From an uncultured Eubacteriales bacterium (lineage in GTDB: Bacteria; Bacillota; Clostridia; Oscillospirales; Acutalibacteraceae): a stretch of DNA of 6,906 nucleotides. The first letter of the stretch is position 1. The number at the start of each line of letters is the position of its first letter. The translations under genes were made by a program, and so were the position numbers. Below, one piece after another: positions 6,499 to 6,906 of the stretch. The stretch is taken from NCBI GenBank assembly GCA_934465125.1, contig CAKSKO010000061.1, positions 1 through 6,906 of the forward strand, given 5' to 3'. The notes under the pieces were generated by a model, which ran no database searches, was not told the origin of the DNA, and worked only from the letters and a program-made list of their open reading frames with translations.

Positions 6499-6537
6499 AA
6501 AGGAGGACTATGTAGAAAAAAGAAAGAAGAGGAAAAT

Positions 6538-6906
6538 ATGGATAAGAAGCAACGCGCCGATTTGGCTGTGAGCGCATTGAAAAAAGAGTACCAGGATGCA
6601 ATTTGTTCTCTTGTTTACAGTGATCCGCTGCAGCTACTGATTGCAACAAGACTCGCAGCGCAGTGTACAGACAAGAGAGTAAATCTTGTAACCCCGGCAC
6701 TGTTTGAAAGATTTCGGACAGTAGATGACTTCGCAAATGCAGAGCAAGAGGAAATGGAAAGCTATATCTGTTCCTGTGGACTTTATAAAACGAAATCGCG
6801 GGATATTATCGCGATGGCAAGGAAGATTCGCGATGAATTTGATGGACAAGTACCCGATACGATTGAGCAACTTATTTCATTGCCAGGTATTGGGAGGAAA
6901 ACAGCA
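6538..6906 (+). CDS. nth: Endonuclease III, N-terminal part (runs off the window)
   Basis: Base-excision repair enzyme, a bifunctional DNA glycosylase/AP lyase that removes oxidised pyrimidines. The first 123 residues are present of an expected 210 or so. LLIATRLAAQCTDKRVN (33-49) matches the family's first helices (LLSAQATD-type), GLYKTKSRDI (81-90) the GLY-K-A helix, and LPGIGRKTA (115-123) the helix-hairpin-helix with the catalytic lysine at Lys121. The catalytic aspartate and the C-terminal [4Fe-4S] cysteines lie beyond the window edge. The start ATG 6538-6540 follows AAGAGG (6527-6532) with 5 bases between. The stronger-looking AAAGGAGG at 6499-6506 lies at the predicted transcription start and is followed by ATG TAG, so it is not the nth start. 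Confidence 0.95.
   Translation, partial: MDKKQRADLAVSALKKEYQDAICSLVYSDPLQLLIATRLAAQCTDKRVNLVTPALFERFRTVDDFANAEQEEMESYICSCGLYKTKSRDIIAMARKIRDEFDGQVPDTIEQLISLPGIGRKTA

Noticed and set aside
6380..6870. ORFs on the - strand overlapping nth
   Set aside because: They are antisense to the endonuclease III coding region and the glyA-nth intergenic space, rich in Cys, Leu and Arg as expected of shadows.
1..6906. CRISPR array, tRNA/rRNA genes, insertion sequence ends
   Set aside because: No regularly spaced repeats, cloverleaf-like segments, transposase motifs or terminal inverted repeats with target duplications were seen on reading both strands.

Overview
The window looks like a chromosomal segment of an anaerobic, low-to-moderate GC Gram-positive bacterium. 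A Clostridia member, perhaps of the Ruminococcaceae/Oscillospiraceae, is the best guess. The grounds are strong AGGAGG-type ribosome binding sites, sigma-A-type promoters, intrinsic terminators, and a flavin reductase-rubredoxin fusion of the kind known from strictly anaerobic clostridia. The genus cannot be fixed from the sequence.

Right half (about 2.8-6.9 kb) is ordinary chromosome. From right to left it holds the 5' part of nth (endonuclease III) on the + strand, then divergently glyA (serine hydroxymethyltransferase), rarA/mgsA (replication-fork AAA+ ATPase) and an hrb-like high-molecular-weight rubredoxin on the - strand. glyA, hrb and nth each have a convincing promoter, and hairpin terminators follow glyA and hrb. 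These therefore read as separate transcription units rather than one operon. Functions are one-carbon metabolism, replication/repair and electron transfer for oxygen or NO defence.

Left half (1-2.75 kb) is accessory and partly decayed. An intact 323-residue gene of unknown function (1713-2684, - strand) lies upstream of a broken gene (about 573-1585, - strand). The broken gene begins with a DUF4157/eCIS-core domain (HELGH motif) and ends in a module homologous to residues about 24-133 of the intact protein. It carries two in-frame stops and three frameshifts, two at homopolymer runs and one at a GGGAAAA tract. Its DUF4157 part is GC-rich (mostly 55-67% per 60-base block) and its C-terminal module is AT-rich (about 35-37%), as expected of a mosaic toxin-like protein. 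A 141-residue ORF with no recognisable function or ribosome binding site follows at 9-434.

The most interesting signal is this pair of related genes. The broken copy keeps a His/Cys pair in a layout reminiscent of caspase-like hydrolases, while the intact copy lacks both residues and carries an additional helical domain. This suggests a decayed effector next to a repurposed relative, but function is inference only.
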